Source of the DNA: an uncultured Flavobacteriaceae bacterium
GTDB lineage: Bacteria; Bacteroidota; Bacteroidia; Flavobacteriales; Flavobacteriaceae
Direction: 5' to 3'
Assembly (NCBI GenBank): GCA_913048215.1
Contig: CAJWXC010000003.1
Coordinates: 1-42,917 of the forward strand
Length of the DNA stretch: 42,917 bases
Position 1 is the stretch's first letter. The number at the start of each line of letters is the position of its first letter. Under the pieces are notes generated by a model. It saw only the letters and a list, made by a program, of their open reading frames with translations, made no database searches and was not told where the DNA came from. Shown here in pieces: positions 1-8,402 of the stretch. The translations under genes were made by a program, and so were the position numbers.

Positions 1-254
1 ATTGTGAAGAGGGTTGCGTTGGAGATTTTTTATTTGTAAAAAATTAGCGCCAGTATAACAACCAAGAATTTTTTTAGAGCCACTTCAACGCCATATAAAA
101 AACACTTATTTTAGTTGTAATAATTTTACCCGCGCAAAAGATACTAAAATTAAAACAGGGTTTGGTTTTATACAAAACCAAACCCTGTTTTAAAGCGTTT
201 ACACTTTTTCAATCATTACGGTAACAGTACTCTTGAATGTGCTTATAAAGTTTG
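1..254. other. Left-edge intergenic stretch downstream of recA
   Basis: No gene could be supported here. Two short open frames enter from the left edge on the plus strand and stop at about 39 and 47. Either could be the last residues of a gene lying outside the window, but neither is recognisable. The only clear structure is the strong hairpin at 150-193, listed separately. The bases between that hairpin and the recA stop hold nothing I can identify. Confidence 0.5.
150..193 (-). terminator. Strong hairpin terminator downstream of recA
   Basis: Bases 152-169 and 174-191 are perfect inverted copies (18 bp) around a 4-nt loop. Two more A-T pairs extend the stem to 20 bp. Read on the minus strand the stem is followed by a T-rich run, as expected of an intrinsic terminator for recA, whose stop lies about 60 bases away. 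The flanks are A/T-rich on both sides, so it may also stop transcription entering from the left. Confidence 0.8.
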
Positions 255-1268
255 TTAAGCTCCCGCCAAAGCTTTAATACAATCCTTTATTTTAATTTCT
301 AGCTCTTCCATAAGCTCTGGATTGTCTAGAAGTAATGTTTTAACCGCATCTCTACCTTGACCTAATTTGGTTTCGTCATAACTAAACCAAGATCCTGCTT
401 TTTTAATGATTTCAAAATCTACTCCAAGATCTATAATTTCTCCCACCTTAGAGACTCCTTTTCCATACATGATATCAAACTCAACTAATTTAAAAGGAGG
501 AGCAACTTTGTTTTTTACGACTTTTACTCGTGTTTTATTTCCTAAAACACTTCCGTTTGTGTCCTTGATTTGAGTTGATCGTCTTATATCTAAACGCACA
601 GATGCATAAAATTTCAAGGCATTACCCCCAGTGGTAGTCTCAGGGTTTCCAAACATAACTCCAATTTTTTCACGCAATTGATTGATAAATATTACCGTGC
701 AATTGGTTTTAGAGATGGATCCTGTTAGTTTTCTTAATGCCTGGGACATTAAACGAGCATGTAAGCCCATTTTACTATCCCCCATTTCTCCTTCAATTTC
801 ACTTTTTGGAGTTAACGCTGCCACAGAATCAATAACAATAATGTCAATGGCTCCAGAACGAATTAGATTGTCTGCAATTTCTAGGGCTTGTTCTCCATTG
901 TCTGGTTGAGAGATAATTAAATTCTCAACATCTACACCAAGACTCTCTGCATAATACCTGTCAAAGGCATGTTCTGCATCAATAAAAGCAGCAATACCCC
1001 CTTTTTTTTGTGCCTCTGCTATTGCATGAATCGTAAGGGTTGTTTTTCCCGAAGATTCTGGGCCATAGATTTCAATCACTCTCCCTCTTGGATATCCACC
1101 CACCCCAAGGGCCACATCAAGACCTAATGAACCAGAAGGTATAACATCTACATCAATAATGGCTTGATCTCCCATTTTCATTACAGTTCCTTTACCATAG
1201 GTTTTGTCTAATTTATCTAAAGTAAGTTTTAGTGCTTTTAATTTTGCGTCTTTCTCTTTATCTGCCAT
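255..1268 (-). CDS. recA: Recombinase RecA
   Basis: RecA is the ATP-dependent DNA strand-exchange protein of homologous recombination, and it also triggers SOS-type responses. The 337-residue product has the family's usual length. The Walker A motif GPESSGKTT is at residues 69-77. The DNA-binding loop region [19 protein letters not shown] is intact, and the C-terminus is short and lysine-rich rather than strongly acidic. The gene is alone on the minus strand, divergent from trhO, with a terminator after it. A near-perfect Bacteroidota promoter lies about 120 bases upstream, overlapped by a perfect 25-bp palindrome that may be a repressor site. The start MADKEKD is the only sensible one. Confidence 0.99.
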   Translation of the reverse strand: MADKEKDAKLKALKLTLDKLDKTYGKGTVMKMGDQAIIDVDVIPSGSLGLDVALGVGGYPRGRVIEIYGPESSGKTTLTIHAIAEAQKKGGIAAFIDAEHAFDRYYAESLGVDVENLIISQPDNGEQALEIADNLIRSGAIDIIVIDSVAALTPKSEIEGEMGDSKMGLHARLMSQALRKLTGSISKTNCTVIFINQLREKIGVMFGNPETTTGGNALKFYASVRLDIRRSTQIKDTNGSVLGNKTRVKVVKNKVAPPFKLVEFDIMYGKGVSKVGEIIDLGVDFEIIKKAGSWFSYDETKLGQGRDAVKTLLLDNPELMEELEIKIKDCIKALAGA

Positions 1269-1389
1269 AATGCTGTTTTTTATGTCTTATTTTGGTGTTA
1301 AAAATAAACCTTCGTTTTGCTTAAAACAATCAAATGCTTGCTTGTTTTTTAAAGGTTGTGAACACTTGCTTTTAAGTATTCTTACTATG

Positions 1390-1420
1390 CAAATATACAA
1401 AAATTTGGAAATATTCCAAA
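1390..1420 (-). promoter_or_regulatory. recA promoter (TTTG-N19-TATATTTG)
   Basis: On the minus strand, TTTG (1417-1420) is separated by exactly 19 nt from TATATTTG (1390-1397). This is the Bacteroidota housekeeping promoter pattern (-33 TTTG, -7 TAnnTTTG). It predicts a start site near 1383 and a leader of about 115 nt before the recA ATG. Match and spacing are both ideal; the exact start site is inferred. Confidence 0.8.
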
Positions 1421-1424
1421 TTTT
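1400..1424. promoter_or_regulatory. Perfect palindrome over the recA promoter, candidate operator
   Basis: AAAATTTGGAA (1400-1410) and TTCCAAATTTT (1414-1424) are perfect inverted copies around ATA. The palindrome covers the spacer and the -33 box of the recA promoter, where a bound repressor would block RNA polymerase. A LexA-like SOS repressor site is one reading. No LexA gene is in the window and no consensus for this lineage can be checked here. Confidence 0.5.
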
Positions 1425-1478
1425 GGAAGGTTTCCTTGCTATAGATTTAAGAATCATAAGTATTTAATCCATATAACA

Positions 1479-1508
1479 TTGCTTTACCCGTCTTTTTTTC
1501 TACTTTTG
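1479..1508 (+). promoter_or_regulatory. trhO promoter (TTG-N19-TACTTTTG)
   Basis: TTG (1479-1481), 19 nt, then TACTTTTG (1501-1508) fits the Bacteroidota promoter pattern. A start site near 1515 would leave a leader of about 30 nt before the ATG at 1546. Confidence 0.7.
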
Positions 1509-1545
1509 AACCTTATTTCTTTTTAACCCTTAACATTCGTATAGC

Positions 1546-2577
1546 ATGCAACTGTACAATACCCTAAGTGCCAAAGAAAGAGCCACTCTGCTAGAACAAG
1601 CTGCAGACGAACGCTTAACCCTTTCCTTTTATCAATATGCGCATATTGGTAATCCAGAACTTTTTAGAAATCATTTGTTTATTGCCTGGGACGCACTAGG
1701 TGTTTTAGGACGTATATATGTAGCCAAAGAAGGTATAAATGCACAGCTTTCTGTACCTGGAAAAAAGTTCAATGAGTTTAAAGCCTTCTTGGACGGTATT
1801 TATTTTTTGGAAAATTGTAGATTAAACATTGCAATAGAGCAAGACCTAAAGTCTTTTTTAAAGCTAAAGGTAAAGGTGCGCCATAAAATTGTAGCAGATG
1901 GTCTTAACGATACCACCTTTGATGTTACGAACAAAGGAGTTCATGTAGACGCCAACACCTTTAATGATTTAATAGAAGATCCAGATACGGTTTTGGTAGA
2001 TATGCGTAACCACTATGAAAGTGAAATCGGACATTTTAAAAACGCTCTTACACCAGATGTAGATACTTTTAGAGATTCTTTAGACATCATAGAGCAAGAC
2101 CTGCAGGACCATAAAGAAGATAAAAAATTAGTGATGTACTGCACCGGTGGAATTCGTTGTGAAAAAGCAAGCGCGTACTATAAACACAAAGGCTTTAAAA
2201 ATGTATTTCAGTTGGAAGGGGGGATCATAGAATACACCCGCCAGGTAAAAGATAAGGGGCTAGAAAATAAATTTTTAGGGAAAAACTTTGTTTTTGATCA
2301 CAGGCGCAGTGAGCGCATTAGTGAGGATATCATTTCTAATTGCCATCAATGCGGAAACCCCTTTGACAGTCATACCAATTGTGCTAATGAAGGCTGTCAT
2401 TTGTTGTTTATTCAGTGCGATGTTTGCGCAGAAAAAATGGAGCATACCTGTAGTGATGAGTGCCACCAAATTATTCACCTACCCCTTGAAAAACAAAAAG
2501 AACTTCGCAAAGGAGTTCACGCAAGCAATAAGATATTTAAAAAAGGAAGATCTCAGAAGCTTCAATTTAAGAAGTAG
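1546..2577 (+). CDS. trhO: tRNA uridine(34) hydroxylase, rhodanese family (TrhO/YceA)
   Basis: The family hydroxylates wobble uridine 34 of certain tRNAs with molecular oxygen, giving 5-hydroxyuridine. The 343-residue product has the expected order: an N-terminal acylphosphatase-like UPF0176 domain (about residues 20-115), then a rhodanese domain (about 125-235) with the loop CTGGIRCEKAS, whose catalytic Cys is residue 199. A C-terminal segment (about 265-310) is rich in paired Cys and His (CHQCGNP, CDVC, CSDEC) and probably binds zinc. It is transcribed alone, divergently from recA, from a good promoter just upstream. Length and motifs match the longer YceA form, so identification is secure; the tRNA substrate is taken from the family. 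Confidence 0.93.
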   Translation: MQLYNTLSAKERATLLEQAADERLTLSFYQYAHIGNPELFRNHLFIAWDALGVLGRIYVAKEGINAQLSVPGKKFNEFKAFLDGIYFLENCRLNIAIEQDLKSFLKLKVKVRHKIVADGLNDTTFDVTNKGVHVDANTFNDLIEDPDTVLVDMRNHYESEIGHFKNALTPDVDTFRDSLDIIEQDLQDHKEDKKLVMYCTGGIRCEKASAYYKHKGFKNVFQLEGGIIEYTRQVKDKGLENKFLGKNFVFDHRRSERISEDIISNCHQCGNPFDSHTNCANEGCHLLFIQCDVCAEKMEHTCSDECHQIIHLPLEKQKELRKGVHASNKIFKKGRSQKLQFKK

Positions 2578-2782
2578 TTTATAATTCTGAATTTTTATTC
2601 TGTAAGATTTAATACCTTTACATTGTAAACAATAGTGTTTCATTTATTAGAGAGTTTTTGGTTGTAATGATTTGTTTATTCAAACACCGTGAAGATGTAA
2701 CTGAACAATGAGGTTGGTACTAACGTAGGTCTAGGGCAGGGCAATAAACAATACTTCCAAAACTCCACTATATATAATTAAT
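2578..2782 (+). other. Intergenic leader region before ricT
   Basis: This 205-nt gap holds no convincing gene. A weak -7-like box TACCTTTA is at 2613-2620, and a small palindrome ATTGT-AA-ACAAT follows at 2622-2633. If that box is used, ricT would have a leader of about 155 nt. I see no recognisable riboswitch or terminator. Confidence 0.35.
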
Positions 2783-4069
2783 ATGGGCTGTACTAGCTGT
2801 GCCTCTGGCGCCGATGGACAACCAAAAGGCTGCAAGAACAATGGTACTTGTGGAACCGATGGCTGTAACAAATTGACGGTGTTTGATTGGCTTTCAAATA
2901 TGTCGCTTCCTGCAAATATGACTCCCTATACTGGAGTAGAGGTGCGTTTTAAAAATGGACGTAAACATTTTTATCAAAACAACGAAAATCTTTCTTTAAG
3001 CATTGGTGATATTGTTGCCACTCAAGCAGAAACTGGACACGATATTGGCATTGTGACTCTTACTGGTGAGTTGGTACGAGTGCAAATGAAAAAGAAAAAA
3101 GAAAACCCAGATGCCACCAAACTTCCAAATCTATACAGAAAAGCCACCCAAAAAGATATAGATATATGGCAAAAGGCAAGAGACCGTGAAGCAGATATTC
3201 AAAAACGCTCTAGAGTCATTGCCATTAGGTTGGGGCTGCGCATGAAAATTAGTGATGTGGAGTTTCAAGGAGATGCCTCTAAAGTTATTTTTTATTACAC
3301 GGCAGAAGAGCGCGTAGATTTTAGAGAATTAATTAAAGAATTTGCTCGTACGTTTAATTCTCGCATCGAAATGAAGCAAGTGGGCTTCAGGCAAGAAGCA
3401 GCTCGTTTGGGCGGTATTGGTTCTTGCGGTAGAGAATTATGTTGTTCTACGTGGCTAACAGATTTTAGATCTGTAAACACCTCAGCGGCAAGATATCAGC
3501 AACTTTCTTTAAATCCTCAAAAACTTGCAGGTCAATGCGGTAAACTAAAATGCTGTTTAAACTTTGAACTAGACACCTACATTGATACATTAGCAACATT
3601 CCCTAAAAATGATGTAAAGCTCAAAACAGACAAAGGGAGTGCCATTTGTCAAAAAACAGATATTTTCAAGGGATTATTGTGGTTTGCCTACGAAAAAGAG
3701 GCTATGAATTGGCACGAACTAACCCTAGAGAGGGTCAATGAAATTATTGCCATTAATAAAAAAGGAAATACGGTAGCCAACCTTGAAGAGTATAAAATAG
3801 AAACTAAAATTGATGACACCGAGCTTTTCAGTAATGTGGTTGGGCAAGATAGCCTTACTCGTTTTGATGCCCCAAAATCATCAAATCGTAGAAAGAAGAA
3901 GAAAAGACGCAATTCTAGAAAACCAGTAGGAGCAACATCTGGAAAAGCAAACAACCCAAATGCTAGAAATAAAAAACAAACAGGGGGAGCTCCTGGAAAA
4001 GCAAACAAATCAAACTCAAGAAATAAAAACCGTAACAATCGTAGTAAACCCAACAATCCAAAAAAGTAA
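2783..4069 (+). CDS. ricT: PSP1-domain protein, RicT (YaaT) family
   Basis: The 428-residue product carries a PSP1 domain (about residues 45-300) with its typical cysteine motifs GSCGRELCC and GQCGKLKCC. In Bacillus subtilis RicT (YaaT) acts with RicA and RicF in an iron-sulfur-containing complex that affects RNase Y and phosphorelay function; whether that role holds here is unknown. Two additions stand out. A glycine-rich N-terminus has Cys at 3, 6, 17, 23 and 28. A basic, low-complexity tail after about residue 365 is rich in Lys, Asn and Arg and contains two copies of an 18-residue unit around GKAN. The stop overlaps the gldH start (TAATG), so the two are translationally coupled. Confidence 0.88.
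   Translation: MGCTSCASGADGQPKGCKNNGTCGTDGCNKLTVFDWLSNMSLPANMTPYTGVEVRFKNGRKHFYQNNENLSLSIGDIVATQAETGHDIGIVTLTGELVRVQMKKKKENPDATKLPNLYRKATQKDIDIWQKARDREADIQKRSRVIAIRLGLRMKISDVEFQGDASKVIFYYTAEERVDFRELIKEFARTFNSRIEMKQVGFRQEAARLGGIGSCGRELCCSTWLTDFRSVNTSAARYQQLSLNPQKLAGQCGKLKCCLNFELDTYIDTLATFPKNDVKLKTDKGSAICQKTDIFKGLLWFAYEKEAMNWHELTLERVNEIIAINKKGNTVANLEEYKIETKIDDTELFSNVVGQDSLTRFDAPKSSNRRKKKKRRNSRKPVGATSGKANNPNARNKKQTGGAPGKANKSNSRNKNRNNRSKPNNPKK
3941..4048 (+). repeat. Two-copy 54-bp tandem repeat in the ricT tail
   Basis: The string GGAAAAGCAAACAA recurs 54 bases apart, starting at 3941 and 3995, in the same reading frame. The encoded units (GKANNPNARNKK and GKANKSNSRNKN) are degenerate copies. 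It lies within the basic low-complexity tail of the RicT-like protein. Confidence 0.6.
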
Positions 4070-4551
4070 TGTATAAGTGTTTTTTTGTAAGTGTTTTATC
4101 TCTGCTTTTTCTTGCCTGTGACTACAGCGCGGTTACTGCAGACACCAAGGCAATTAGCGCTGATGGTTGGCAGGTAAAAGACCCTGCTATTTTTGAGCTG
4201 CCAATGCTAGACAGTCAAAGGACTTACAATGCATTTATAACCGTAAGAAACAACAACAAGTATCCTTTTAGCAATTTGTTTTTGATTGTTTCACTGCAGC
4301 ATCCTTTTGGCAAAACAGTGGTAGATACACTAGAATATAAAATGGCAAGACCAGATGGATCTTGGCTAGGAACAGGTATTGGAAACGTGAAGGAAAATAA
4401 ATTATTTTATAAGCAAAATATTGTCTTTAATGAAAAAGGAAATTATACTTTGAACATTACCCACGCAGTACGCAATAATGGAGAGCCGCAAGGCGTTAGC
4501 AAACTTGAGGGAATTACAGATATAGGCTATAGCATTGAAATTGTAAAGTAG
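4069..4551 (+). CDS. gldH: Gliding motility lipoprotein GldH
   Basis: GldH is a lipoprotein required for gliding in Flavobacterium johnsoniae; its biochemical role is not settled. The 160-residue product starts with a lipoprotein signal peptide whose lipobox LFLAC places the lipidated Cys at residue 17. The rest is a compact beta-rich domain without enzymatic motifs. Typical GldH features are visible, such as TVRNNNKYPFSNLFLIV near residues 64-80 and a GTGIG loop near residues 104-108. It sits between ricT and a class A penicillin-binding protein gene, an order I know from other flavobacteria. No other gld or spr genes are present, so motility itself cannot be inferred. Confidence 0.9.
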   Translation: MYKCFFVSVLSLLFLACDYSAVTADTKAISADGWQVKDPAIFELPMLDSQRTYNAFITVRNNNKYPFSNLFLIVSLQHPFGKTVVDTLEYKMARPDGSWLGTGIGNVKENKLFYKQNIVFNEKGNYTLNITHAVRNNGEPQGVSKLEGITDIGYSIEIVK

Positions 4552-4621
4552 TTTTTTGGACCACTATTTAAAATTAAAAAGAGAGTAAAATTCTAGGCCT
4601 TAACACAAAAAGTAGTACAGC

Positions 4622-6937
4622 ATGGCTCAAAAAAAAACCACTAGAAAAAAAAAGAAAAACAAAAAAAAGGGTAGCTTCATTACCCTGTTTTGGTTGTTGT
4701 TACTAAGTGCTGTAGCGGCTGTTGCTTTATTGTTCTTATTAGCCTCATTTGGGGTGTTTGGCAGTCTTCCAGATGAAACTAGTCTCGAAAATCCAGAAAA
4801 AAATCTTGCTACAGAAATTATCTCTACAGACGGCAAGGTTATTGGTAAATTTTACAAAGAAAACCGGACTCCTGTGGCATACCAGGAGCTTCCTGAGCAC
4901 CTTAAAAATGCCCTTTTAGCTACAGAAGATATTCGGTTTTATGACCATAGTGGAATAGACATTCGTGGAACACTTCGTGCAGCTGTTTATTTAGGGAGCA
5001 AAGGAGGGGCAAGTACTATTTCACAACAATTAGCAAAACAATTATTTACAAACCAAGCCTCAAGAAATAAATTTCAACGAGGGATACAAAAAGTGAAAGA
5101 GTGGATTATAGCAACTCGCTTGGAGCGCCGCTATACAAAAAATGAGATCCTCACCATGTACTTTAATGAGTATGATTTTTTAAATCAAGCCATTGGCATA
5201 GAATCTGCCAGCAATATTTATTTTGACAAAGCACCTAGCCAACTAAATGTTAGCGAATCTGCTATGCTCGTTGGGATGTTTAAAAACTCTTCCCTATACA
5301 ATCCTTTAAGAAATCCAGAGGGGGTTAAAAACAGAAGAAATGTTGTTTTATCTCAAATGCATAAGTATGATTTTATTTCAAAACAGCTTAAAGACAGCCT
5401 ACAGGCAACTCCCCTTGAGTTTAAATACACCCCACAAGGACACGTTGAGGGATTGGCAACTTATTTTAGAGAGTATGCCCGTGCTTTTATGGGAGATTGG
5501 ACTAAAAATAATCCCAAGAGTGATGGCACTAACTTTAACATCTACAGAGATGGGTTAAAAGTCTATACTACCATTGACGCGGGCATGCAAAGCTATGCAG
5601 AAAAAGCAATGACAAGCCATCTGTCCAACCTACAAAACGAATTTACCAAGCAAAACAAATACAATAAAACAGCTCCCTTTAGAGATGTAGAGCCAGAAGA
5701 AATTGATAGAATTATAAGCAATGCTATACGCAGAAGCGAACGCTACAGAGCAATGAATGCCCAGGGAAAAAGCAAAGAAGAAATTTTAAAAAGCTTTGAT
5801 AAAAAACGAAAGATGCGCATTTTCTCTTGGAATGGTGATATAGACACAGTAATGACTCCAAGAGATTCCATTAGATACTACAAAAATTACTTACAAGGCG
5901 CTATGATGTCTATGAATCCTCAAACAGGAGAAGTAAAAGCTTATGTGGGTGGTATAGATTATAAACACTTTAAGTATGATATGGTTTCAACGGGTAAAAG
6001 GCAAATTGGCTCCACCTTTAAGCCGTTTGTTTATGCCACCGCCATAGATCAAATGCACATGTCGCCTTGTGATACATTGCCTAACACCCCTTATTGTATT
6101 CCAGCTGGTACTAGAGGAAACATGAATGATTGGTGCCCTAAAAATTCTAGTGATAAATACGGAGGCATGCTATCGCTAACAAATGCGCTGGCAAATTCTA
6201 TAAATACCGTTACTGCAAGACTCATAGACCGCGTTGGTCCTGAGCCTGTGATTACTTTAGTTGAGAAAATGGGAATAGACACAAAAAACATATTACCCGT
6301 TCCTTCTCTAGCCCTGGGCACACCAGATGTATCTTTATATGAAATGGTAGGAGCTTATAGCACTTTTGCTAACCAAGGGGTGTATGTAAAGCCGTCACTT
6401 ATCACTAGAATTGAAGATAAAAACGGTACTGTTTTGTACCAACACACACCACAAACCAAAGACGTTATAAGTAGTGAAACAGCCTATGTTACCATTAATT
6501 TATTACAAGGTGTTACCGAGGCTGGATCTGGTTCTAGACTGCGTCATAAAACCGGCGCCAACAGCGCATATAAAACTACAGTAACGGGGTATCCTTATGA
6601 ATTTAAAAACCCAATAGCGGGTAAAACAGGAACCACCCAAAACAATAGTGATGGTTGGTTTATGGGCATGGTACCTAATCTTGTTACAGGAGTTTGGGTT
6701 GGGGGCGAGGATCGCTCTGTCCATTTCGAGACTACCATGTATGGGCAAGGAGCCACCATGGCATTGCCTGTTTGGGCCTTGTACATGAAAGACTGCTACA
6801 ATGACCAGCGACTGGATATATCAAAAGAGGAGTTTATCGTACCCCCAGATCTTACCATTGAGGTAGATTGTGAAAAATGGAGGTCACAAACCACGCCTAA
6901 AGACATAGACCAGGTACCTGATGAATTTGATTTTTAA
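4622..6937 (+). CDS. Class A penicillin-binding protein 1A (glycosyltransferase/transpeptidase)
   Basis: This bifunctional peptidoglycan synthase polymerises lipid II and cross-links the stems. The 771-residue product has a very lysine-rich cytoplasmic start (residues 1-17), one membrane anchor (about 18-45), and a GT51 domain with motif ATEDIRFYDHSGID at 100-113 (catalytic Glu 102) and STISQQLAKQL. The transpeptidase domain has all three active-site motifs: STFK at 464-467 (nucleophile Ser 464), SIN at 526-528 and KTG at 668-670. An interdomain insertion lies around residues 330-420. It follows gldH by 70 bases and may be co-transcribed with it; a terminator follows. The long A runs at 4626-4672 make the start region prone to sequencing error, but the frame is intact. 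Confidence 0.95.
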   Translation: MAQKKTTRKKKKNKKKGSFITLFWLLLLSAVAAVALLFLLASFGVFGSLPDETSLENPEKNLATEIISTDGKVIGKFYKENRTPVAYQELPEHLKNALLATEDIRFYDHSGIDIRGTLRAAVYLGSKGGASTISQQLAKQLFTNQASRNKFQRGIQKVKEWIIATRLERRYTKNEILTMYFNEYDFLNQAIGIESASNIYFDKAPSQLNVSESAMLVGMFKNSSLYNPLRNPEGVKNRRNVVLSQMHKYDFISKQLKDSLQATPLEFKYTPQGHVEGLATYFREYARAFMGDWTKNNPKSDGTNFNIYRDGLKVYTTIDAGMQSYAEKAMTSHLSNLQNEFTKQNKYNKTAPFRDVEPEEIDRIISNAIRRSERYRAMNAQGKSKEEILKSFDKKRKMRIFSWNGDIDTVMTPRDSIRYYKNYLQGAMMSMNPQTGEVKAYVGGIDYKHFKYDMVSTGKRQIGSTFKPFVYATAIDQMHMSPCDTLPNTPYCIPAGTRGNMNDWCPKNSSDKYGGMLSLTNALANSINTVTARLIDRVGPEPVITLVEKMGIDTKNILPVPSLALGTPDVSLYEMVGAYSTFANQGVYVKPSLITRIEDKNGTVLYQHTPQTKDVISSETAYVTINLLQGVTEAGSGSRLRHKTGANSAYKTTVTGYPYEFKNPIAGKTGTTQNNSDGWFMGMVPNLVTGVWVGGEDRSVHFETTMYGQGATMALPVWALYMKDCYNDQRLDISKEEFIVPPDLTIEVDCEKWRSQTTPKDIDQVPDEFDF

Positions 6938-6955
6938 ATTCTCAAAAACATCAAA

Positions 6956-6999
6956 CAAAAGCCAAAGCATGTGTAATGTACTTTGGCTTTTGTATTTTT
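6956..6999 (+). terminator. Rho-independent terminator after PBP1A
   Basis: CAAAAGCCAAAG (6956-6967) and CTTTGGCTTTTG (6981-6992) form a perfect 12-bp stem with a 13-nt loop. A T-rich run follows. It separates the ricT-gldH-PBP1A cluster from the CoA-transferase genes. Confidence 0.85.
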
Positions 7000-7017
7000 A
7001 TGAAAAATTAAAGACAC

Positions 7018-7716
7018 ATGATTAATAAAACAGTGGCAAATGTTCAACAAGCTTGTAAGGGCGTACAGGATGGAATGACTTTTATGTTAGGAGGTTTTGG
7101 TTTATGTGGGATACCAGAAAATGCAATTGCAGAGTTGGTACGCCTTGATGTTAAAAAAGTAACCTGTATTTCAAACAACGCTGGGGTAGATGATTTTGGC
7201 CTGGGTTTGTTGCTTCAAAAACGACAGATAAAGAAGATGATTTCCTCATATGTTGGAGAGAACGCAGAGTTTGAGCGACAGATGCTCAGCGGAGAGTTGG
7301 AAGTAGAGCTCATCCCTCAAGGAACACTTGCCCAGCGTTGTTTGGCTGCCCAAAGTGGGGTTCCCGCATTTTATACCCCTGCAGGATATGGCACAGAGGT
7401 AGGTGAGGGTAAAGAATCTCGAGACTTTAACGGGAAAATGCACCTGCTAGAACACGCCTTTAAAGCGCAATTCTCTTTTGTTAAAGCGTGGAAGGGAGAC
7501 ACTGCAGGTAATTTAATTTTTAAAGGAACTGCAAGAAATTTTAATCCAAATATGTGTGGGGCTGCAAATATCACAGTGGCTGAGGTTGAGCAGTTGGTTC
7601 CAGCAGGTGAGTTGGATCCAAATCAAATCCATATCCCCGGTATTTTTGTGCAACGAATTTTTCAGGGAGCACAGTATCAAAAGCGCATAGAGCAAAGAAC
7701 AGTAAGACAACCATAG
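7018..7716 (+). CDS. scoA: 3-oxoacid CoA-transferase, subunit A
   Basis: This is the alpha subunit of a succinyl-CoA:3-ketoacid CoA-transferase, which moves CoA between succinyl-CoA and acetoacetate or a similar acid in ketone-body and branched-chain catabolism. The 232-residue product matches the family's length and contains the conserved stretches MLGGFGLCGIPENAI (residues 23-37), SNNAGVDDFGLG and FYTPAGYGTEVGEGKE. Family members have the catalytic glutamate in subunit B, encoded 32 bases downstream, so the pair forms an operon. Exact substrate preference cannot be read from sequence. Start ATG at 7018 fits the family N-terminus. Confidence 0.93.
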   Translation: MINKTVANVQQACKGVQDGMTFMLGGFGLCGIPENAIAELVRLDVKKVTCISNNAGVDDFGLGLLLQKRQIKKMISSYVGENAEFERQMLSGELEVELIPQGTLAQRCLAAQSGVPAFYTPAGYGTEVGEGKESRDFNGKMHLLEHAFKAQFSFVKAWKGDTAGNLIFKGTARNFNPNMCGAANITVAEVEQLVPAGELDPNQIHIPGIFVQRIFQGAQYQKRIEQRTVRQP

Positions 7717-7748
7717 ACAAAGCAAGGCTACACATTAAACAAAAAACT

Positions 7749-8402
7749 ATGTTAGATAAAAATCAAATAGCACAACGCATCGCCCAAGAGGTAAAGGATG
7801 GCTATTATGTAAACCTTGGAATTGGCATCCCTACCTTGGTGGCAAATTTTGTGCGTGATGATATACAGGTTGAGTTTCAAAGCGAAAACGGAATACTTGG
7901 CATGGGTCCTTTTCCCTTTGAGGGAGAAGAAGATGCAGATTTAATAAATGCAGGAAAACAAACCATTACAGCCCTTAAAGGAGCTTCTTATTTTGATAGC
8001 GCCACTAGCTTTTCGATGATTCGAGGGCAACATGTAGATTTAACCATTTTGGGAGCCATGGAGGTATCTCAAAACGGAGATATTGCCAATTGGAAAATCC
8101 CCGGCAAGATGGTAAAAGGGATGGGCGGCGCCATGGATTTGGTTGCCAGCGCAGAAAATATAATTGTTGCTATGATGCACACCAATAGAGCTGGGCAATC
8201 AAAACTGTTAAAACAATGTAGCCTCCCTTTAACGGGTATAAATTGCGTTAAAAAAATTGTTAGTAATCTCGCTGTTTTAGAGATTGTGGACGGAAAGTTT
8301 AAACTCCTAGAAAGAGCCCCTGGGGTGAGTGTTTCTGAAATTCAAAAAGCAACCTTAGGAGATCTAATTATAGAGGGGGAGATTCCTCAAATGAAATTTT
8401 AA
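7749..8402 (+). CDS. scoB: 3-oxoacid CoA-transferase, subunit B
   Basis: The beta subunit carries the catalytic residue: the SENG motif (SENGILGMGPFP) places the nucleophilic glutamate at residue 46, which forms the enzyme-CoA thioester intermediate. At 217 residues it has the usual length. Other family signatures are DLTILGAMEVSQNGDIANW and GAMDLVASAENIIV. It partners the gene just upstream. The reading frame ends 4 bases inside the convergent ABC ATPase gene, so the two 3' ends overlap with no obvious terminator between them. Confidence 0.94.
   Translation: MLDKNQIAQRIAQEVKDGYYVNLGIGIPTLVANFVRDDIQVEFQSENGILGMGPFPFEGEEDADLINAGKQTITALKGASYFDSATSFSMIRGQHVDLTILGAMEVSQNGDIANWKIPGKMVKGMGGAMDLVASAENIIVAMMHTNRAGQSKLLKQCSLPLTGINCVKKIVSNLAVLEIVDGKFKLLERAPGVSVSEIQKATLGDLIIEGEIPQMKF

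Noticed and set aside
2667-2711. 14-codon open frame in the gap before ricT
   Set aside because: Too short, no similarity, and no expression signal; considered as a leader peptide but not supported.
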